A stretch of DNA of 64,000 nucleotides from positions 1 to 64,000 of the forward strand of contig CAMDBB010000005.1 in NCBI GenBank assembly GCA_945889195.1, written 5' to 3'. This document shows positions 49,674 to 61,124 of the stretch, piece after piece. The translations under genes and the position numbers were made by a program. The DNA is from Bifidobacterium breve (GTDB lineage: Bacteria; Actinomycetota; Actinomycetes; Nanopelagicales; Nanopelagicaceae). Positions within the stretch are counted from its first letter, which is position 1. The number at the start of each line of letters is the position of its first letter. The notes beneath the pieces are model-generated. The model was not told the DNA's origin and did not search any database. It saw nothing but the letters and a program-made list of their open reading frames with translations.

Positions 49674-52600
49674 ATGTCATCTGAAGATTTTTCAGCTTCA
49701 CGGGCATCGACGAACGACTCGTTTGTACATTTACATGTGCATACCGAGTACTCGATGCTCGATGGTGCCGCGCGCGTCGGAGATCTAGTCAATGAAGTAG
49801 CTCGACTAGAAATGCCCGCGATTGCAATGACAGATCACGGCAATGTCTTCGGAGCATTTGATTTCTATAAGCAAGCAACTAAAGCTGGCGTTAAACCAAT
49901 CATCGGTATTGAAGCCTATGTCGCCCCTGAATCTCGCTTTGATAAGAAGCGCGTGCAGTGGGCCGATGGCGGCGAAGATGATGTTTCAGGTGGTGGCGCA
50001 TATACCCACATGACAATTCTTGCTGAGAATAATCAAGGACTCGCTAACCTCTTTAGACTTTCTTCGCTCGCCTCTCTTGAAGGTTATTACTACAAGCCAC
50101 GCATGGACCGTGAGTTAATTTCTCGCCATGCCGATGGGCTGATTGCAACGACCGGCTGCCCAGGTGGAGAAATCCAAACTCGACTCCGTATGGGAAATTA
50201 TCGTGAGGCGCTCCGTGCTGCCAGCGATTACCGAGATATCTTCGGCGCTAATAACTTCTTCCTTGAAATCATGGACCACGACATCGATGTCGAAAATCGC
50301 GTAAAGGCAGATCTTCTTAAACTCGGTAAAGAGTTAAAGCTTCCACTCCTTGCCACCAATGATCTGCACTACACACGCCATGAAGATGCAGCAGCCCATG
50401 CGGCGCTGCTCTGCGTGCAATCAGGAACAACTCTTGCCGACCCAAAGAGATTTAAGTTCGATAACGATGAGTTCTATCTCAAGACTCCAGCGCAGATGCG
50501 GGAGCTCTTTAAGGAGCTCCCTGAAAGTTGCGATAACACTCTTCTGATTGCAGAGCGTTGTAACGTCAAGCTCCGCGAAAATGAGAATTTGCTCCCTGCC
50601 TTCCCAGTGCCACAAGGTGAAACTGAAGATTCGTGGCTTCGCAAGGAATCTGTAAGAGGGCTCCTTGAAAAGATGGGCGATCGCGCTACCGAGGAATATC
50701 GCACACGCATTAATTACGAACTCGATGTCATGGCCAATATGGGATTTCCTGGTTACTTCCTCGTCGTTGCCGACTTGGTAGGACATGCGAAGAAAGTTGG
50801 AATTCGCGTGGGACCAGGACGCGGCTCTGCTGCAGGTTCACTCGTTGCATATTCACTAGGAATCACAGGGCTTGATCCCATCGAACACGGCCTCTTGTTT
50901 GAGCGATTCTTAAACCCAGAACGTATCTCAATGCCCGATATCGATCTTGACTTTGATGAACGTCGTCGCTCCGAAATGATTCGTTATGCCACTGAAAAGT
51001 ATGGTGAAGATCGAGTAGCGCAGATCATCACCTACGGAACCATCAAATCGAAGCAGTCTCTTAAAGATTCCACACGCGTTCTTGGTTATCCATATGCAAT
51101 CGGTGAGAAACTCACCAAAGCGCTTCCACCTTCAGTCATGGGTAAAGACATCACACTTTCAGGAATCTTTGATTCGAAAGATTCACGTTACGGCGAGGCC
51201 GGCGAATTTAGACAACTCTACGAGAGCGACCCTGATTCCAAGCGGGTAGTTGATTTAGCAAAGGGTTTGGAAGGACTTAAACGCCAATGGGGAGTTCATG
51301 CTGCAGGTGTGATTCTCTCTCGTGAACCGCTGCTCGATGTAATTCCTATCCACCGTCGTGAAGCAGATGGCGCAATCATTACTCAATTCGATATGGGCGC
51401 CTGCGAATCAACGGGCCTACTTAAGATGGACTTCCTGGGGCTACGAAACCTCTCTGTTCTCGATGATGCTCTGCTCAATATCAAAGCAAATCAAGGGATA
51501 GATGTAGTACTTGAAGATCTGCCACTGCACGATCAGAAAACATTCGAACTTCTATCGCGCGGTGACACTCTCGGCGTCTTCCAGCTCGATGGTGGACCAA
51601 TGCGCGCACTTCTACGCAGCATGGCTCCAGATTCTTTTGCCGATATCTCTGCAGTGATTGCGCTCTATCGCCCTGGCCCAATGGGAGAGAATGCACATAA
51701 CAACTACGCCGATCGTAAGAATGGGCGCAAGCCAGTTGAGCCGATCCACCCAGAGCTATCTGCACCGCTCAATGAAATTCTCGGCGATACCTACGGCCTC
51801 ATTGTTTATCAAGAGCAGGTAATGGCGATTGCGCAGAAGGTTGCTGGCTTTACCTTGGGACGCGCGGATCTACTCCGTAAAGCGATGGGAAAGAAGAATA
51901 AAGAGATTCTCGATAAGGAGTACATCCCATTCGAAGCGGGCATGAAGGAGAATGGTTTCTCTGTCGCTGCCATTAAGCGTCTCTGGGAAGTTCTTATTCC
52001 ATTCTCTGATTACGCATTTAACCGAGCACATAGCGCGGGTTACGGCGTTGTTTCATTCTGGACCGCCTACCTCAAGGCAAATTACCCAACTGAATACATG
52101 GCGGCGCTCTTAACAAGTGTGCGCGATGATAAAGATAAATCTGCGCTCTACCTCTCTGAATGTCGTCGCATGGGAATCAAGGTCTTGCCACCTGATGTCA
52201 ATGAATCTGATGCTGAGTACACACCTCGCGGAGTTGATATTCGCTTTGGTTTAGCTGCTATTCGAAACGTTGGAGAAGGAGTAGTTGCATCTATCAAGGC
52301 AGCGCGAGCGAGCAAGGGATCATTTGCCTCATTTGGAGATTTCTTAGCTAAGGTCGATGCCAATGTCTGTAATAAAAAGACGATCGAATCTTTAGTAAAG
52401 TCGGGAGCATTTGATTCGCTCTCTCATCCACGCAAGGGCTTGATGGCAATCCACCTCGAGGCGATTGACTCTGTCATTGAGACCAAGCGCGCCGAAGCAA
52501 TTGGCCAATTTGATCTCTTCGGTGGCGACACTATTTCGCAAGTTGCCGGACTCGATATCGAGATTCCAAATACCGAATGGGATAAATCAACTCTTCTTAC

Positions 52601-53207
52601 CTTTGAACGCGAGATGCTCGGACTCTACGTCTCAGATCACCCACTCTTAGGTGTTGAGCATGTGTTGCGCTCACATACAGATATGTCTATCTCAGAGCTC
52701 CTGGAAGATGGCCCACAAGATGGCGTTGTCACTATCGGCGGACTCATTACTGGTATTCAACGGAAAGTTTCTCGCCAAGGTGCTTCGTGGGCGGTCGTCA
52801 ATGTAGAAGACCTCGAAGGTGCGATTGAAGTTCTCTTCTTCTCCAATACCTACAATCAATATGCGCTCTCACTCACCGAAGATCGTGTAGTTGTTGTGCG
52901 AGGACGTTTCTCGCGCACTGATGAACAAGTTCGCTTCACAGCCCTTGAGATGAAGATGCCAGATATCAGCGCAACGCCAACAGGACCTCTTCTCATCTCA
53001 CTTCCTGCGAATCAAGTGACTCCGCCGGTTGTCGAGCGAATGAAAGAGATTCTCCGTTCTCATCCGGGCAAGCGCGAAGTGCATCTTCAAGTCATTGATC
53101 AGCAGAAATCAACGACGCTAAAGATTGATGCACTTGTGACATCATCACCGAGTTTGAGCGCAGATCTCAAGGCGATCTTGGGCCCTGACTGCCTCATACG
53201 TATCTAA
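49674..53207 (+). CDS. dnaE: DNA polymerase III alpha subunit (replicative)
   Basis: Replicative C-family polymerase, 1177 residues. PHP domain intact (HLHVHTEYSMLDG at 19-31, AMTDHGNVFG at 51-60), consistent with PHP-based proofreading as in mycobacterial DnaE1. Palm: VGPGRGSAAGSLVAYSLGI and PDIDLDFDERRR with catalytic aspartates; later FNRAHSAGYGVVSFW, helix-hairpin-helix and OB fold (DGVVTIGGLITGI). ATG 49674; a TAATGT hexamer lies 9 nt upstream. Contrast with DnaE2 at 22284. Confidence 0.97.
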   Translation: MSSEDFSASRASTNDSFVHLHVHTEYSMLDGAARVGDLVNEVARLEMPAIAMTDHGNVFGAFDFYKQATKAGVKPIIGIEAYVAPESRFDKKRVQWADGGEDDVSGGGAYTHMTILAENNQGLANLFRLSSLASLEGYYYKPRMDRELISRHADGLIATTGCPGGEIQTRLRMGNYREALRAASDYRDIFGANNFFLEIMDHDIDVENRVKADLLKLGKELKLPLLATNDLHYTRHEDAAAHAALLCVQSGTTLADPKRFKFDNDEFYLKTPAQMRELFKELPESCDNTLLIAERCNVKLRENENLLPAFPVPQGETEDSWLRKESVRGLLEKMGDRATEEYRTRINYELDVMANMGFPGYFLVVADLVGHAKKVGIRVGPGRGSAAGSLVAYSLGITGLDPIEHGLLFERFLNPERISMPDIDLDFDERRRSEMIRYATEKYGEDRVAQIITYGTIKSKQSLKDSTRVLGYPYAIGEKLTKALPPSVMGKDITLSGIFDSKDSRYGEAGEFRQLYESDPDSKRVVDLAKGLEGLKRQWGVHAAGVILSREPLLDVIPIHRREADGAIITQFDMGACESTGLLKMDFLGLRNLSVLDDALLNIKANQGIDVVLEDLPLHDQKTFELLSRGDTLGVFQLDGGPMRALLRSMAPDSFADISAVIALYRPGPMGENAHNNYADRKNGRKPVEPIHPELSAPLNEILGDTYGLIVYQEQVMAIAQKVAGFTLGRADLLRKAMGKKNKEILDKEYIPFEAGMKENGFSVAAIKRLWEVLIPFSDYAFNRAHSAGYGVVSFWTAYLKANYPTEYMAALLTSVRDDKDKSALYLSECRRMGIKVLPPDVNESDAEYTPRGVDIRFGLAAIRNVGEGVVASIKAARASKGSFASFGDFLAKVDANVCNKKTIESLVKSGAFDSLSHPRKGLMAIHLEAIDSVIETKRAEAIGQFDLFGGDTISQVAGLDIEIPNTEWDKSTLLTFEREMLGLYVSDHPLLGVEHVLRSHTDMSISELLEDGPQDGVVTIGGLITGIQRKVSRQGASWAVVNVEDLEGAIEVLFFSNTYNQYALSLTEDRVVVVRGRFSRTDEQVRFTALEMKMPDISATPTGPLLISLPANQVTPPVVERMKEILRSHPGKREVHLQVIDQQKSTTLKIDALVTSSPSLSADLKAILGPDCLIRI

Positions 53208-53271
53208 ATAGGGCGTATCTAACTCAGCGGTAACTGAAAAAATCAGGTCTCACGGCAATCGCTGTCCAAAG

Positions 53272-53277
53272 TAGAAT
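53272..53277 (+). promoter_or_regulatory. -10 element TAGAAT of the his-trp operon (leaderless)
   Basis: TAGAAT ends exactly 6 nt before the GTG start of hisD at 53284, in the 76-nt gap after dnaE. With no leader there is no room for an attenuator or leader peptide. No clear -35 is seen. Confidence 0.65.
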
Positions 53278-53283
53278 GCGCTT

Positions 53284-54591
53284 GTGATTCGTACCGTCGA
53301 TCTGCGAGGCAAACCCCTTGATAAAGCTGGTTATCAAGAGCTGCTTCCGCGCGCCACCCTTGATGTGGCATCTGCGATGGTGGCGATCGCTCCAATTTTG
53401 CAACGAGTTAAAGCAGGTACTGAGGCAGATTTAATCGCGCTGGCAGAAGAGTTTGACGGCACAACTCCAGCATCGATTCGTATTCCGCAGAGCGCACTTG
53501 ATGAGGCGCTGCGCAACCTTGATCCAAAGATCAGAGCAGCGCTTGAAAAGTCAGCGCTAAGAATTCGTAAGGTCCATGAAGATCAGCGCCGCAGCGAAAG
53601 CACCACAAAAGTTGTTGACGGCGGAACTGTCACTGAACGTTGGGTGCCGGTAGATCGCGTTGGTCTCTATGTTCCTGGAGGACGCGCGGTCTATCCAAGT
53701 AGCGTCATGATGAATGTGATACCTGCACAGATTGCACAGGTAAGTAGCATCGCAGTTGCTTCTCCTCCTCAGAAAGAGTTTGCAGGTCTGCCACACCCAA
53801 CTATTTTGGCGACTTGTGCTCTCTTAGGAATCACAGAGGTATATGCCGTTGGGGGAGCGCAAGCAATCGCGCTCTTTGCTTATGGCATGAAAGATCTTTG
53901 TGCCAAGTGTGATTTGGTAACTGGCCCTGGCAATATCTATGTGGCCGCTGCTAAGCGCGCGCTCCGCGGAATTATCGGAATCGACTCTGAGGCTGGACCT
54001 ACAGAGATTGCTATTCTCGCCGATGACACAGCGATTGCCGCCGACGTTGCTACCGATTTAATCAGCCAAGCGGAGCACGATGTCATTGCTGCTGCTGTGC
54101 TCGTCACAACTTCAACGAGGCTGGCCAGCGAGGTCGAAGCTGAGCTTGAGAAGCGCGTTGCTGCAACGAAGCACTCCGAGAGAATTCGCACTGCGCTCTC
54201 TGGTATCCAATCTGCGATTGCACTTGTTGACTCTATTGAGCAGGGTCTTGATGTTGTAAACGCATATGCCGCCGAACACCTTGAGATTCAGACTTCACAA
54301 TCAGCGCTAGATGCAAAGAAGATTCGCAATGCCGGCGCAGTATTTATTGGACGTTTCTCTCCAGTATCGCTGGGTGATTACTCAGCTGGCTCTAATCACG
54401 TTCTACCAACGGGTGGTTGCGCATGCCATAGCAGCGGACTTTCTGTGCAGACTTTCTTACGAGGTCTGCATTTCATCGAGTACAACCAAGCTGCATTTAC
54501 AGAGATCCTCGAGACCGTTGTTACCTTGGCAAACTCTGAAGATCTTCCTGCTCACGGTGAAGCCATGACTGCGCGATTGGAAAATCTATGA
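53284..54591 (+). CDS. hisD: Histidinol dehydrogenase
   Basis: Zinc- and NAD-dependent enzyme catalysing the last two oxidations to histidine. Motifs: [63 protein letters not shown] and [13 protein letters not shown]; the catalytic Glu/His pair occurs near AEHLEIQT. 435 residues. First gene of a compact operon hisDCBHAFI-trpE-(small ORF)-trpC; overlaps hisC by 4 bp. Confidence 0.96.
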   Translation: MIRTVDLRGKPLDKAGYQELLPRATLDVASAMVAIAPILQRVKAGTEADLIALAEEFDGTTPASIRIPQSALDEALRNLDPKIRAALEKSALRIRKVHEDQRRSESTTKVVDGGTVTERWVPVDRVGLYVPGGRAVYPSSVMMNVIPAQIAQVSSIAVASPPQKEFAGLPHPTILATCALLGITEVYAVGGAQAIALFAYGMKDLCAKCDLVTGPGNIYVAAAKRALRGIIGIDSEAGPTEIAILADDTAIAADVATDLISQAEHDVIAAAVLVTTSTRLASEVEAELEKRVAATKHSERIRTALSGIQSAIALVDSIEQGLDVVNAYAAEHLEIQTSQSALDAKKIRNAGAVFIGRFSPVSLGDYSAGSNHVLPTGGCACHSSGLSVQTFLRGLHFIEYNQAAFTEILETVVTLANSEDLPAHGEAMTARLENL

Positions 54592-55676
54592 ACCAGTGGC
54601 CAACCTGGTTGCCCCTGCGCCAAGACTTACGCGAGCTCTCTGCTTATGGTGCGCCACAAGTTCCAGCTGACGCTGTGATGAATACAAATGAGAATCCCTA
54701 TCCGCTTTCGCAAGAGCTCTCTGCAGCAATCGCGGCCAGAGTGCTGGATGCAGCGAAGAACCTCAATCGCTATCCCGATCGCGACGCAACAGTTCTACGA
54801 GGCAAGTTGGCGCGGTTCATCAACTCGCTCTCTGCGACGAAGTTGACCGAAGAGAACATCTGGGCTGCTAATGGCAGCAATGAAATCATTCAATCTCTCT
54901 TCATGGCCTTCAGTAGCGGTAGCGCTCTTGGTTTCACACCTTCCTATTCGATGCACCCCTTGATTGCCAAGGTGACAGGTGTTTCTTGGATCAATGGTTC
55001 TCGTCGCGAAGATTTCACCTTGGATTACGACTCTGCCCTGGCACAGATTCAACGCGAAAAACCAGCCCTTACCTGTATCACTACGCCCAATAATCCAACG
55101 GGTTCATCGCTTTCGATTAATGAGATTGAGAAGTTAGCTAAGGCCACGCCAGGGTTATTGGTCATCGATGAGGCCTATGCCGAATTCTCTGAAGAAACTT
55201 CCGCGGTAACTCTGATTGAGAAGTATCCACATGTGGTTGTCATTCGAACAATGAGCAAGGCCTTTGCCTTCGCTGGAGTTCGTTTAGGTTATTTAGTTGC
55301 AGATAAAGCCGTTATTGATGCGATGTATTTGGTCCGCCTTCCGTACCACCTCAGCGCGCTGACTCAAGCTGCCGGAGAAGTAGCGCTGGATTATCAAGAA
55401 GAGCTGCTAGCCAACGTTGCACGTCTGCGCGCGGACCGCGAGAAGTTAGCGCAAGAGATCGTGGCGCTTGGACTTACCGTCGTGCCGAGTGATGCCAACT
55501 TCCTCCTCTTCGGTGGATTTACTAAGCCGGCAGCGCAACTCTGGAAAGAGATGCTGGAAAGAGGAGTTCTCATCAGAGATGTGGGATTATTAGGCTACTT
55601 GCGAGTGACCATTGGCAACGAAGCCGAGAACAAGAAATTTATCGACTCACTATCGGCTTGCCTGGGAGAAAAATGA
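54588..55676 (+). CDS. hisC: Histidinol-phosphate aminotransferase
   Basis: PLP-dependent aminotransferase transferring nitrogen from glutamate to imidazole-acetol phosphate. [32 protein letters not shown] and [16 protein letters not shown] with the PLP Lys. 362 residues. ATGA overlaps with hisD and hisB. Confidence 0.95.
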   Translation: MNQWPTWLPLRQDLRELSAYGAPQVPADAVMNTNENPYPLSQELSAAIAARVLDAAKNLNRYPDRDATVLRGKLARFINSLSATKLTEENIWAANGSNEIIQSLFMAFSSGSALGFTPSYSMHPLIAKVTGVSWINGSRREDFTLDYDSALAQIQREKPALTCITTPNNPTGSSLSINEIEKLAKATPGLLVIDEAYAEFSEETSAVTLIEKYPHVVVIRTMSKAFAFAGVRLGYLVADKAVIDAMYLVRLPYHLSALTQAAGEVALDYQEELLANVARLRADREKLAQEIVALGLTVVPSDANFLLFGGFTKPAAQLWKEMLERGVLIRDVGLLGYLRVTIGNEAENKKFIDSLSACLGEK

Positions 55677-56260
55677 GCAGAACAGCACGCGTTGAACGCA
55701 CAACGAAAGAATCTAGCGTTCTTGTAGAACTGAACTTAGATGGCACCGGTGAAATCTCGGTCGAAACTGGAGTTCCCTTCTTCGATCACATGATGAGCCA
55801 GTTAGGAAAGCACTCTGGCTTTAATCTCACCATTAAGACAACAGGTGATGTTGATGTTGATTCACACCATACTGTTGAAGATACCTCTCTCGCCTTTGGT
55901 CAAGCTCTCCGCGAAGCTCTAGGAGATAAAGCTGGTATTCGCCGCTTCGGTGATGCGATGGTTCCACTTGATGAAGTTCTAGTACAGGCAGCTGTAGATT
56001 TATCAGGGCGACCATATTTAGTCCATCGTCAACCAGAGATTGTCGAGCTGATCGGTACCTTCGATACAACTCTTGGAAAACATATCTGGGAATCTATTGT
56101 CGCTGAAGCCCGTATCGCTCTCCATGTGCGCGTACTTGAAGGTCGCAATGCCCACCACGTCTTCGAAGCGCAATTTAAGGCAGTCGCACGTGCGCTGCGA
56201 GATGCCGTTGCGCTAGATAGCCGTGTTACAGGAATTCCTTCCACCAAGGGCTCTCTCTAA
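55673..56260 (+). CDS. hisB: Imidazoleglycerol-phosphate dehydratase
   Basis: Manganese-dependent dehydratase, monofunctional (no phosphatase domain). Two HHxxED-type motifs: [17 protein letters not shown] and the C-terminal [17 protein letters not shown]. 195 residues. ATG 55673 sits in an ATGA overlap with hisC and homology ([13 protein letters not shown]) starts there; the frame extends 15 nt upstream. Confidence 0.95.
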   Translation: MSRTARVERTTKESSVLVELNLDGTGEISVETGVPFFDHMMSQLGKHSGFNLTIKTTGDVDVDSHHTVEDTSLAFGQALREALGDKAGIRRFGDAMVPLDEVLVQAAVDLSGRPYLVHRQPEIVELIGTFDTTLGKHIWESIVAEARIALHVRVLEGRNAHHVFEAQFKAVARALRDAVALDSRVTGIPSTKGSL

Positions 56261-56265
56261 CGTTC

Positions 56266-56859
56266 GTGATTGCAATTCTTGATTACGGTTCTGGAAATCT
56301 AAGGTCGGCCCAACGCGCCTTTGAAACCTCGGGGCGTGAAGTTGTCATCACATCCGACTATGAAGTTGCGCTCAATGCTGATGGCTTAGTAGTCCCAGGT
56401 GTTGGTGCCTTTGCCGCTTGTATGGAAGGGCTGATCACAGTGCGCGGAGATCAGATTGTGCGCGAAAGAATCGCCGCCGCTCGTCCCACGCTTGGAATAT
56501 GTGTCGGAATGCAGATTCTCTTTTCGCAAGGGCTCGAGCATGGAGTGCATCCGGGAGTTGGCATCTGGGACGCCACAGTTGAGAAGTTAGAGGCACCGAT
56601 ATTGCCGCATATGGGCTGGAACACTGTGAAGGCCGGAGCGGGCTCACAACTTTTCAACGGCGTTGAAGATGAATCTTTCTACTTTGTGCATTCATACGCT
56701 GTAAAGAATCCCGTTGGCACCATTTCAACGCTTTCGAACTATGGCGAGGATTTCTTAGCTGCAGTCGAAGATGGAGCAATTGCTGCGACGCAATTTCATC
56801 CTGAAAAATCTGGAGATGCCGGCTTACACTTGATTAAGAATTGGGTACAAACGCTATGA
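56266..56859 (+). CDS. hisH: Imidazole glycerol phosphate synthase, glutaminase subunit
   Basis: Class I glutamine amidotransferase delivering ammonia to HisF. Triad: Cys in [11 protein letters not shown], His and Glu in [14 protein letters not shown]-terminal [19 protein letters not shown]. 197 residues; GTG start. Overlaps hisA by 4 bases. Confidence 0.95.
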   Translation: MIAILDYGSGNLRSAQRAFETSGREVVITSDYEVALNADGLVVPGVGAFAACMEGLITVRGDQIVRERIAAARPTLGICVGMQILFSQGLEHGVHPGVGIWDATVEKLEAPILPHMGWNTVKAGAGSQLFNGVEDESFYFVHSYAVKNPVGTISTLSNYGEDFLAAVEDGAIAATQFHPEKSGDAGLHLIKNWVQTL

Positions 56860-57581
56860 GTTACTTAGAACTACTTCCTGCCGTCGATGTGAAAGATGGT
56901 CGCGCTGTACGCCTAGTGCAAGGCGAACTCTCTGCTGAAACGGCATATGGCAATCCGCTAGAAGTAGCCCTCGAGTTTCAAGCAGCAGGAGCTGAGTGGT
57001 TACACCTTGTGGACCTTGATGCCGCCTTTGGTCGCGGCGAAAATAGCGCGCTCTTAGCTGAAGTTGTTGGAAAGCTCGATATTAAAGTCGAACTCTCTGG
57101 CGGAATCCGTGATGATGAATCACTGCGTCGCGCTCTGGCAACTGGCTGCACTCGCGTCAATCTAGGAACAGCCGCGCTAGAAAATCCCGAGTGGACTGCG
57201 AAGATTATTCAAGAGTATGGCGATCGCATCGCTGTTGGTCTTGATGTTCGTGGACATGTCTTAGCTGCCCGTGGTTGGACGAAAGAGGGCGGAGATCTCT
57301 TTGAAACTATTGAACGCCTAGAGCGCGATGGATGCGCACGTTATGTTGTTACAGATGTAACGAAAGATGGAACTCTGCAAGGACCGAATGTGCAACTTCT
57401 GCAGGAGGTATGTGCTGTTACCAAGAAGCCAGTTGTAGCATCGGGTGGAATTTCATCTCTTGCCGATATCGAATCCCTCATGGCTCTTAACGCCATCGGA
57501 GTTGAAGGTGCAATCGTTGGCAAGGCTCTCTATGCCGGAGCCTTTACTGTGCAAGAGGCGCTGGAGTTAACGAAGCGATGA
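56856..57581 (+). CDS. priA: Bifunctional HisA/TrpF isomerase PriA
   Basis: TIM-barrel isomerase acting on ProFAR in histidine synthesis and, in Actinobacteria, on phosphoribosylanthranilate in tryptophan synthesis. Catalytic Asp residues are in [14 protein letters not shown] and [15 protein letters not shown]. The segment [15 protein letters not shown] retains the Arg-x-Trp pair used by PriA for substrate switching. No separate trpF occurs among the trp genes here, consistent with dual function. About 241 residues from ATG 56856 (ATGA overlap). Confidence 0.93.
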   Translation: MSYLELLPAVDVKDGRAVRLVQGELSAETAYGNPLEVALEFQAAGAEWLHLVDLDAAFGRGENSALLAEVVGKLDIKVELSGGIRDDESLRRALATGCTRVNLGTAALENPEWTAKIIQEYGDRIAVGLDVRGHVLAARGWTKEGGDLFETIERLERDGCARYVVTDVTKDGTLQGPNVQLLQEVCAVTKKPVVASGGISSLADIESLMALNAIGVEGAIVGKALYAGAFTVQEALELTKR

Positions 57582-58351
57582 GCCTTTCCGTTCGCATCAT
57601 TCCCTGTCTTGATGTCACAGATGGTCGCGTTGTTAAGGGAGTAAATTTCACAGATCTCCGCGATGCTGGCGATCCAGTTGAGATGGCTGCCCTCTATGGA
57701 CGTGAAGGCGCAGATGAACTTACCTTTCTCGATATCTCTGCAAGTGCTGCAGGGAGAGAGACAACACTTGATGTAGTTCGAAAAACTGCAGAGCAAGTCT
57801 TTATCCCTCTGACTGTGGGAGGGGGAATACGTACCGTTGAAGATGTCAATCAATTACTGCGTGCAGGTGCAGATAAAGTCTCCATTAATACTGCAGCGCT
57901 GGCACGACCTGAGTTAATCGCTGAAATCGCCGATCGTTTTGGTTCACAAGTTCTCGTTCTCTCAGTCGATGCGCGCCGCGCACGTACTGAATCAGGATTT
58001 GAAGTAACAACACATGGTGGGCGACAGAGCGCAGGTGTAGATGCGCTTGCCTGGGTTGAGAAAGCATGTGCACTGGGTGTTGGTGAAATTCTCTTAAATT
58101 CAATGGATGCCGATGGAACTCGCGCTGGCTATGACATTGGAATGATCACCGCTGTACGTGCTGTTTCGCGAGTTCCACTCATTGCAAGTGGTGGGGCAGG
58201 AACGCTAGAAGATTTCTCTGCTGCCCTCGATGCCGGCGCAGATGCGCTCTTGGCAGCGAGCGTCTTTCACTTTGGGATTCACCGTATTCCTGATGTGAAA
58301 AAGTACTTGCAAGGCCAGGGTTATTCAGTTCGCAACGCGCAGGCTTCGTAA
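57578..58351 (+). CDS. hisF: Imidazole glycerol phosphate synthase, cyclase subunit
   Basis: TIM-barrel cyclase. [19 protein letters not shown] with the catalytic Asp, [35 protein letters not shown] and [18 protein letters not shown] with the second Asp. 257 residues. ATGA overlap with priA; followed by hisI after 15 nt. Confidence 0.96.
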   Translation: MSLSVRIIPCLDVTDGRVVKGVNFTDLRDAGDPVEMAALYGREGADELTFLDISASAAGRETTLDVVRKTAEQVFIPLTVGGGIRTVEDVNQLLRAGADKVSINTAALARPELIAEIADRFGSQVLVLSVDARRARTESGFEVTTHGGRQSAGVDALAWVEKACALGVGEILLNSMDADGTRAGYDIGMITAVRAVSRVPLIASGGAGTLEDFSAALDAGADALLAASVFHFGIHRIPDVKKYLQGQGYSVRNAQAS

Positions 58352-58366
58352 GGCAGAATAGGGTCT

Positions 58367-58711
58367 ATGAGCGGCCAACTTCCCGAAGCAATTCTTGCGC
58401 TGCTCAAAGATCCAACAACTCTGATTCCAGCGATTGCCCAAGATGCCACAAGTGGTGAAGTTTTGATGTTGGCATATATGAATACTCAGTCTTTGGCGTT
58501 GACCATCCAGACAGGACGCGCCACCTATTGGTCGCGTAGTCGTAGCGAACTCTGGGAGAAGGGCGCCACTTCGGGAAATACGCAGATGGTTCACTCCATC
58601 TCTTTAGATTGCGATGGCGATGCCTTGTTACTGAAAGTTGAACAGAGCGGTGCTGCCTGCCATACCGGTGATCGCACCTGCTTCCATACAAATATTGGGT
58701 TGGCGCGATGA
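58367..58711 (+). CDS. hisI: Phosphoribosyl-AMP cyclohydrolase
   Basis: Zinc enzyme opening the adenine ring in histidine synthesis; monofunctional HisI (no HisE domain). [34 protein letters not shown] with metal ligands and the C-terminal [11 protein letters not shown]. 114 residues. Overlaps trpE by 4 bp, joining his to trp. Confidence 0.95.
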   Translation: MSGQLPEAILALLKDPTTLIPAIAQDATSGEVLMLAYMNTQSLALTIQTGRATYWSRSRSELWEKGATSGNTQMVHSISLDCDGDALLLKVEQSGAACHTGDRTCFHTNIGLAR

Positions 58712-60192
58712 AGCTCGAAGAATTCCGTGAATTTGCAAAGAACCATAACGTCATCCCGGTCTACCGAAAGCTCCTCGCCGATGGCGAAACTCCGCTCAAT
58801 GTCTATAAGAAGTTAGCGAAGAACCTACCTGGAACTTTCTTACTGGAATCGGCAGAACATGGGGGAGTCTGGTCACGCTATTCATTTATCGGCGCTTATA
58901 GCCAGACAACTTTGACCGAGAAGGATGGAGCAGCCTTCTGGTTAGGCACGCCTCCAGCGGGCGTACCGGTGGATATGAGCCCACTCGATGCGCTCCGTAA
59001 ATCTGTTTCACATTTGAAATCTCCAAAGATTGCTGGCCTTCCTACTCTGACAGGTGGCTTAGTTGGATATATGGGTTACGACTGCGTCCGCAGTCTGGAG
59101 CGGATTCCAGAGCTTGCCCAGAAAGATATTGCTCTTCCTGAAATCGCCTTTATGTTAACTAGTGATTTAGCGGTGATGGATCACGCTGAAGGAACAATCA
59201 CTCTGATTGCCAACGCTATCAATTGGGATGGTTCCGACGAACGCATCGATGAGTCTTATGCAGATGCCGTATCTCGCCTTGATCGCATGCAAGCAGAACT
59301 TCTTTCACCTCTTGCTGGAGATGTCACAACTATTCCTTCGAAGAAGGCGCCCCAATTTTCTCGGAATATGACCGCTGATGAATTTATGGCAAAGGTTGAG
59401 ATAGCGAAAGAGGAAATCCGAGCAGGAGAAGCTTTTCAGATTGTTTTATCGCAGAGATTTGCAATGCCATGTACCGCTGATGCCCTCGATGTCTATCGCA
59501 TGTTGCGACTCAATAATCCAAGTCCATATATGTACTTATTCCGCTTTGAAGATGGCGTTGAGATTGTCGGTTCCAGTCCAGAAGCACTTGTTAAAGTCAC
59601 TGGCGATGAAGTCATGGTGCACCCAATTGCTGGCACTCGTAAACGTTCTGCCTCAGTAGAAGAAGATATTCGCCTAGGTGAAGAGCTCCTGGCAGATCCC
59701 AAGGAGCGCGCTGAGCATTTGATGTTAGTTGATTTAGGTCGCAATGATTTAGGACGCGTCTGCGCACCTGGTTCGGTGGAAGTAATCGACTTTATGCATA
59801 TCGAGCGTTACTCACATGTGATGCATATTGTTTCGACTGTCATCGGAAAGTTAGATCCTTCCTCAACTCCTATTGATGCGCTCTTCTCAGTCTTTCCAGC
59901 AGGAACGCTTTCAGGAGCGCCCAAGCCACGCGCTATGGAGATCATTGAATCGCTCGAACCAACAAGACGTGGGTTGTATGGTGGTGCGATCGGATACTTT
60001 GATTTCACCGGCAACATAGATGCGTGTATTGCAATTCGAACTGCGCTCCTTCATGGCGGCACTGCATATGTACAAGCAGGGGCTGGACTTGTAGCTGACT
60101 CAGATCCAGCATCAGAAAATGAAGAGACGCTCAATAAGGCAGCTGCCGTTCTCGGCGCAATCAGCGCAGCACACGAATTGCAGCGACCATGA
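58708..60192 (+). CDS. trpE: Anthranilate synthase component I
   Basis: Chorismate-using enzyme; first committed step of tryptophan synthesis. The N-terminal LLESAEHGG motif is the usual tryptophan feedback site. Catalytic part: [64 protein letters not shown] and [10 protein letters not shown]. 494 residues. Glutaminase subunit TrpG and TrpD are not in the window. ATGA overlap with a small membrane protein gene. Confidence 0.96.
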   Translation: MKLEEFREFAKNHNVIPVYRKLLADGETPLNVYKKLAKNLPGTFLLESAEHGGVWSRYSFIGAYSQTTLTEKDGAAFWLGTPPAGVPVDMSPLDALRKSVSHLKSPKIAGLPTLTGGLVGYMGYDCVRSLERIPELAQKDIALPEIAFMLTSDLAVMDHAEGTITLIANAINWDGSDERIDESYADAVSRLDRMQAELLSPLAGDVTTIPSKKAPQFSRNMTADEFMAKVEIAKEEIRAGEAFQIVLSQRFAMPCTADALDVYRMLRLNNPSPYMYLFRFEDGVEIVGSSPEALVKVTGDEVMVHPIAGTRKRSASVEEDIRLGEELLADPKERAEHLMLVDLGRNDLGRVCAPGSVEVIDFMHIERYSHVMHIVSTVIGKLDPSSTPIDALFSVFPAGTLSGAPKPRAMEIIESLEPTRRGLYGGAIGYFDFTGNIDACIAIRTALLHGGTAYVQAGAGLVADSDPASENEETLNKAAAVLGAISAAHELQRP

Positions 60193-60344
60193 AGCTAGCG
60201 ATCTCACTCTTCTTTGTAGCGGTCATCGCAATTTCAATAAGCCGACGTCTACGACTTTCTGCTCGCTACGAGAGGGCTCCACGCGAACTCAATACCTGGA
60301 CGGCGCTCGATAAAGGTATTGATCCAACTGAGGAGACCAAGTGA
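60189..60344 (+). CDS. 51-residue membrane protein between trpE and trpC
   Basis: Short gene that runs ATGA (overlap with trpE) to GTGA (overlap with trpC). One hydrophobic helix (LAISLFFVAVIAISI), then a basic RRLRLSARYERAPRE and the tail NTWTALDKGIDPTEE. Other Actinobacteria carry a larger tryptophan-associated membrane protein at this place whose C-terminal tail has a similar RYE...W.ALD.G.DPT pattern (from memory). I therefore read this as a miniaturised form keeping one helix and the conserved tail. Both overlaps and uninterrupted frame argue that it is translated. Function unknown. Confidence 0.75.
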   Translation: MKLAISLFFVAVIAISISRRLRLSARYERAPRELNTWTALDKGIDPTEETK

Positions 60345-61114
60345 GCGTCCTCGACTCGATTATCGAAGGCGTCCGTGAAGATTTAGCAGCGCGCCGCGGC
60401 TCCATGGGAGCTTTACATGAGCGCATTGATGCGCAAGCGCCCGCACTTGATGCTCACTCATTTCTATCGCGCAATGAGATGAATGTAATCGCAGAGGTAA
60501 AGCGCTCATCTCCTTCCAAGGGAAACCTGGCACCCATTACAGACCCGGCAGCCCTTGCAGAGAAGTATCAAGAAGCAGGCGCTGCAGCTGTCAGTGTTCT
60601 TACTGAACAACGCAGATTTGGTGGTTCGCTAGCAGATCTTGATGCGGTGCGCTCTCGCATTGAAATACCGGTGCTGCGTAAAGATTTTATGGTTGATGAA
60701 TATCAATTTCTAGAAGCGCGTGCACATGGCGCAGATATCGTCTTATTGATTGTGGCCGCGCTCTCCAAGAGCCAATTGAAAGATTTCTATGATCTTGCTA
60801 CCGAACTTGGTATGGCCTCTCTCATTGAAGTACATACGCAATCTGAGTTAGAGAGCGCTATGGATATCTCACCTCGCATTGTTGGAGTTAATTCGCGAAA
60901 CCTTAAGACACTTGAAGTCAGCGCATCAGTATTTGAAGAGCTCATCCCAGCAATTCCATCCACTGTGATTCGAGTTGCCGAGTCAGGGATCTCAACCCGC
61001 GCAGATGTCGCTCAGGCGCAAAAGGCGGGGGCAACTGCGATTCTTGTCGGTGAATCCCTCGTGAAATCAGGTGACCCTATTTCTGCAATGCGTGAACTAC
61101 TAGGTCACGGGTAG
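60341..61114 (+). CDS. trpC: Indole-3-glycerol-phosphate synthase
   Basis: TIM-barrel enzyme. [63 protein letters not shown] and [12 protein letters not shown] carry the catalytic Lys, Glu and Asn residues. 257 residues. GTG 60341 overlaps the small ORF stop. No fused TrpF domain. Confidence 0.96.
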   Translation: MSVLDSIIEGVREDLAARRGSMGALHERIDAQAPALDAHSFLSRNEMNVIAEVKRSSPSKGNLAPITDPAALAEKYQEAGAAAVSVLTEQRRFGGSLADLDAVRSRIEIPVLRKDFMVDEYQFLEARAHGADIVLLIVAALSKSQLKDFYDLATELGMASLIEVHTQSELESAMDISPRIVGVNSRNLKTLEVSASVFEELIPAIPSTVIRVAESGISTRADVAQAQKAGATAILVGESLVKSGDPISAMRELLGHG

Positions 61115-61117
61115 GCT
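61112..61117 (+). promoter_or_regulatory. Candidate -10 element TAGGCT of trpB (leaderless)
   Basis: TAGGCT overlaps the trpC stop and ends 7 nt before the ATG at 61125. Suggests an internal promoter for trpBA; the GG could alternatively be a poor ribosome-binding site. Confidence 0.4.
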
Positions 61118-61124
61118 TTCAGCT

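Noticed and set aside
53208..53283. Possible his attenuator or leader peptide before hisD
   Set aside because: No short frame rich in His codons and no terminator; the -10 element 6 nt before hisD leaves no leader.
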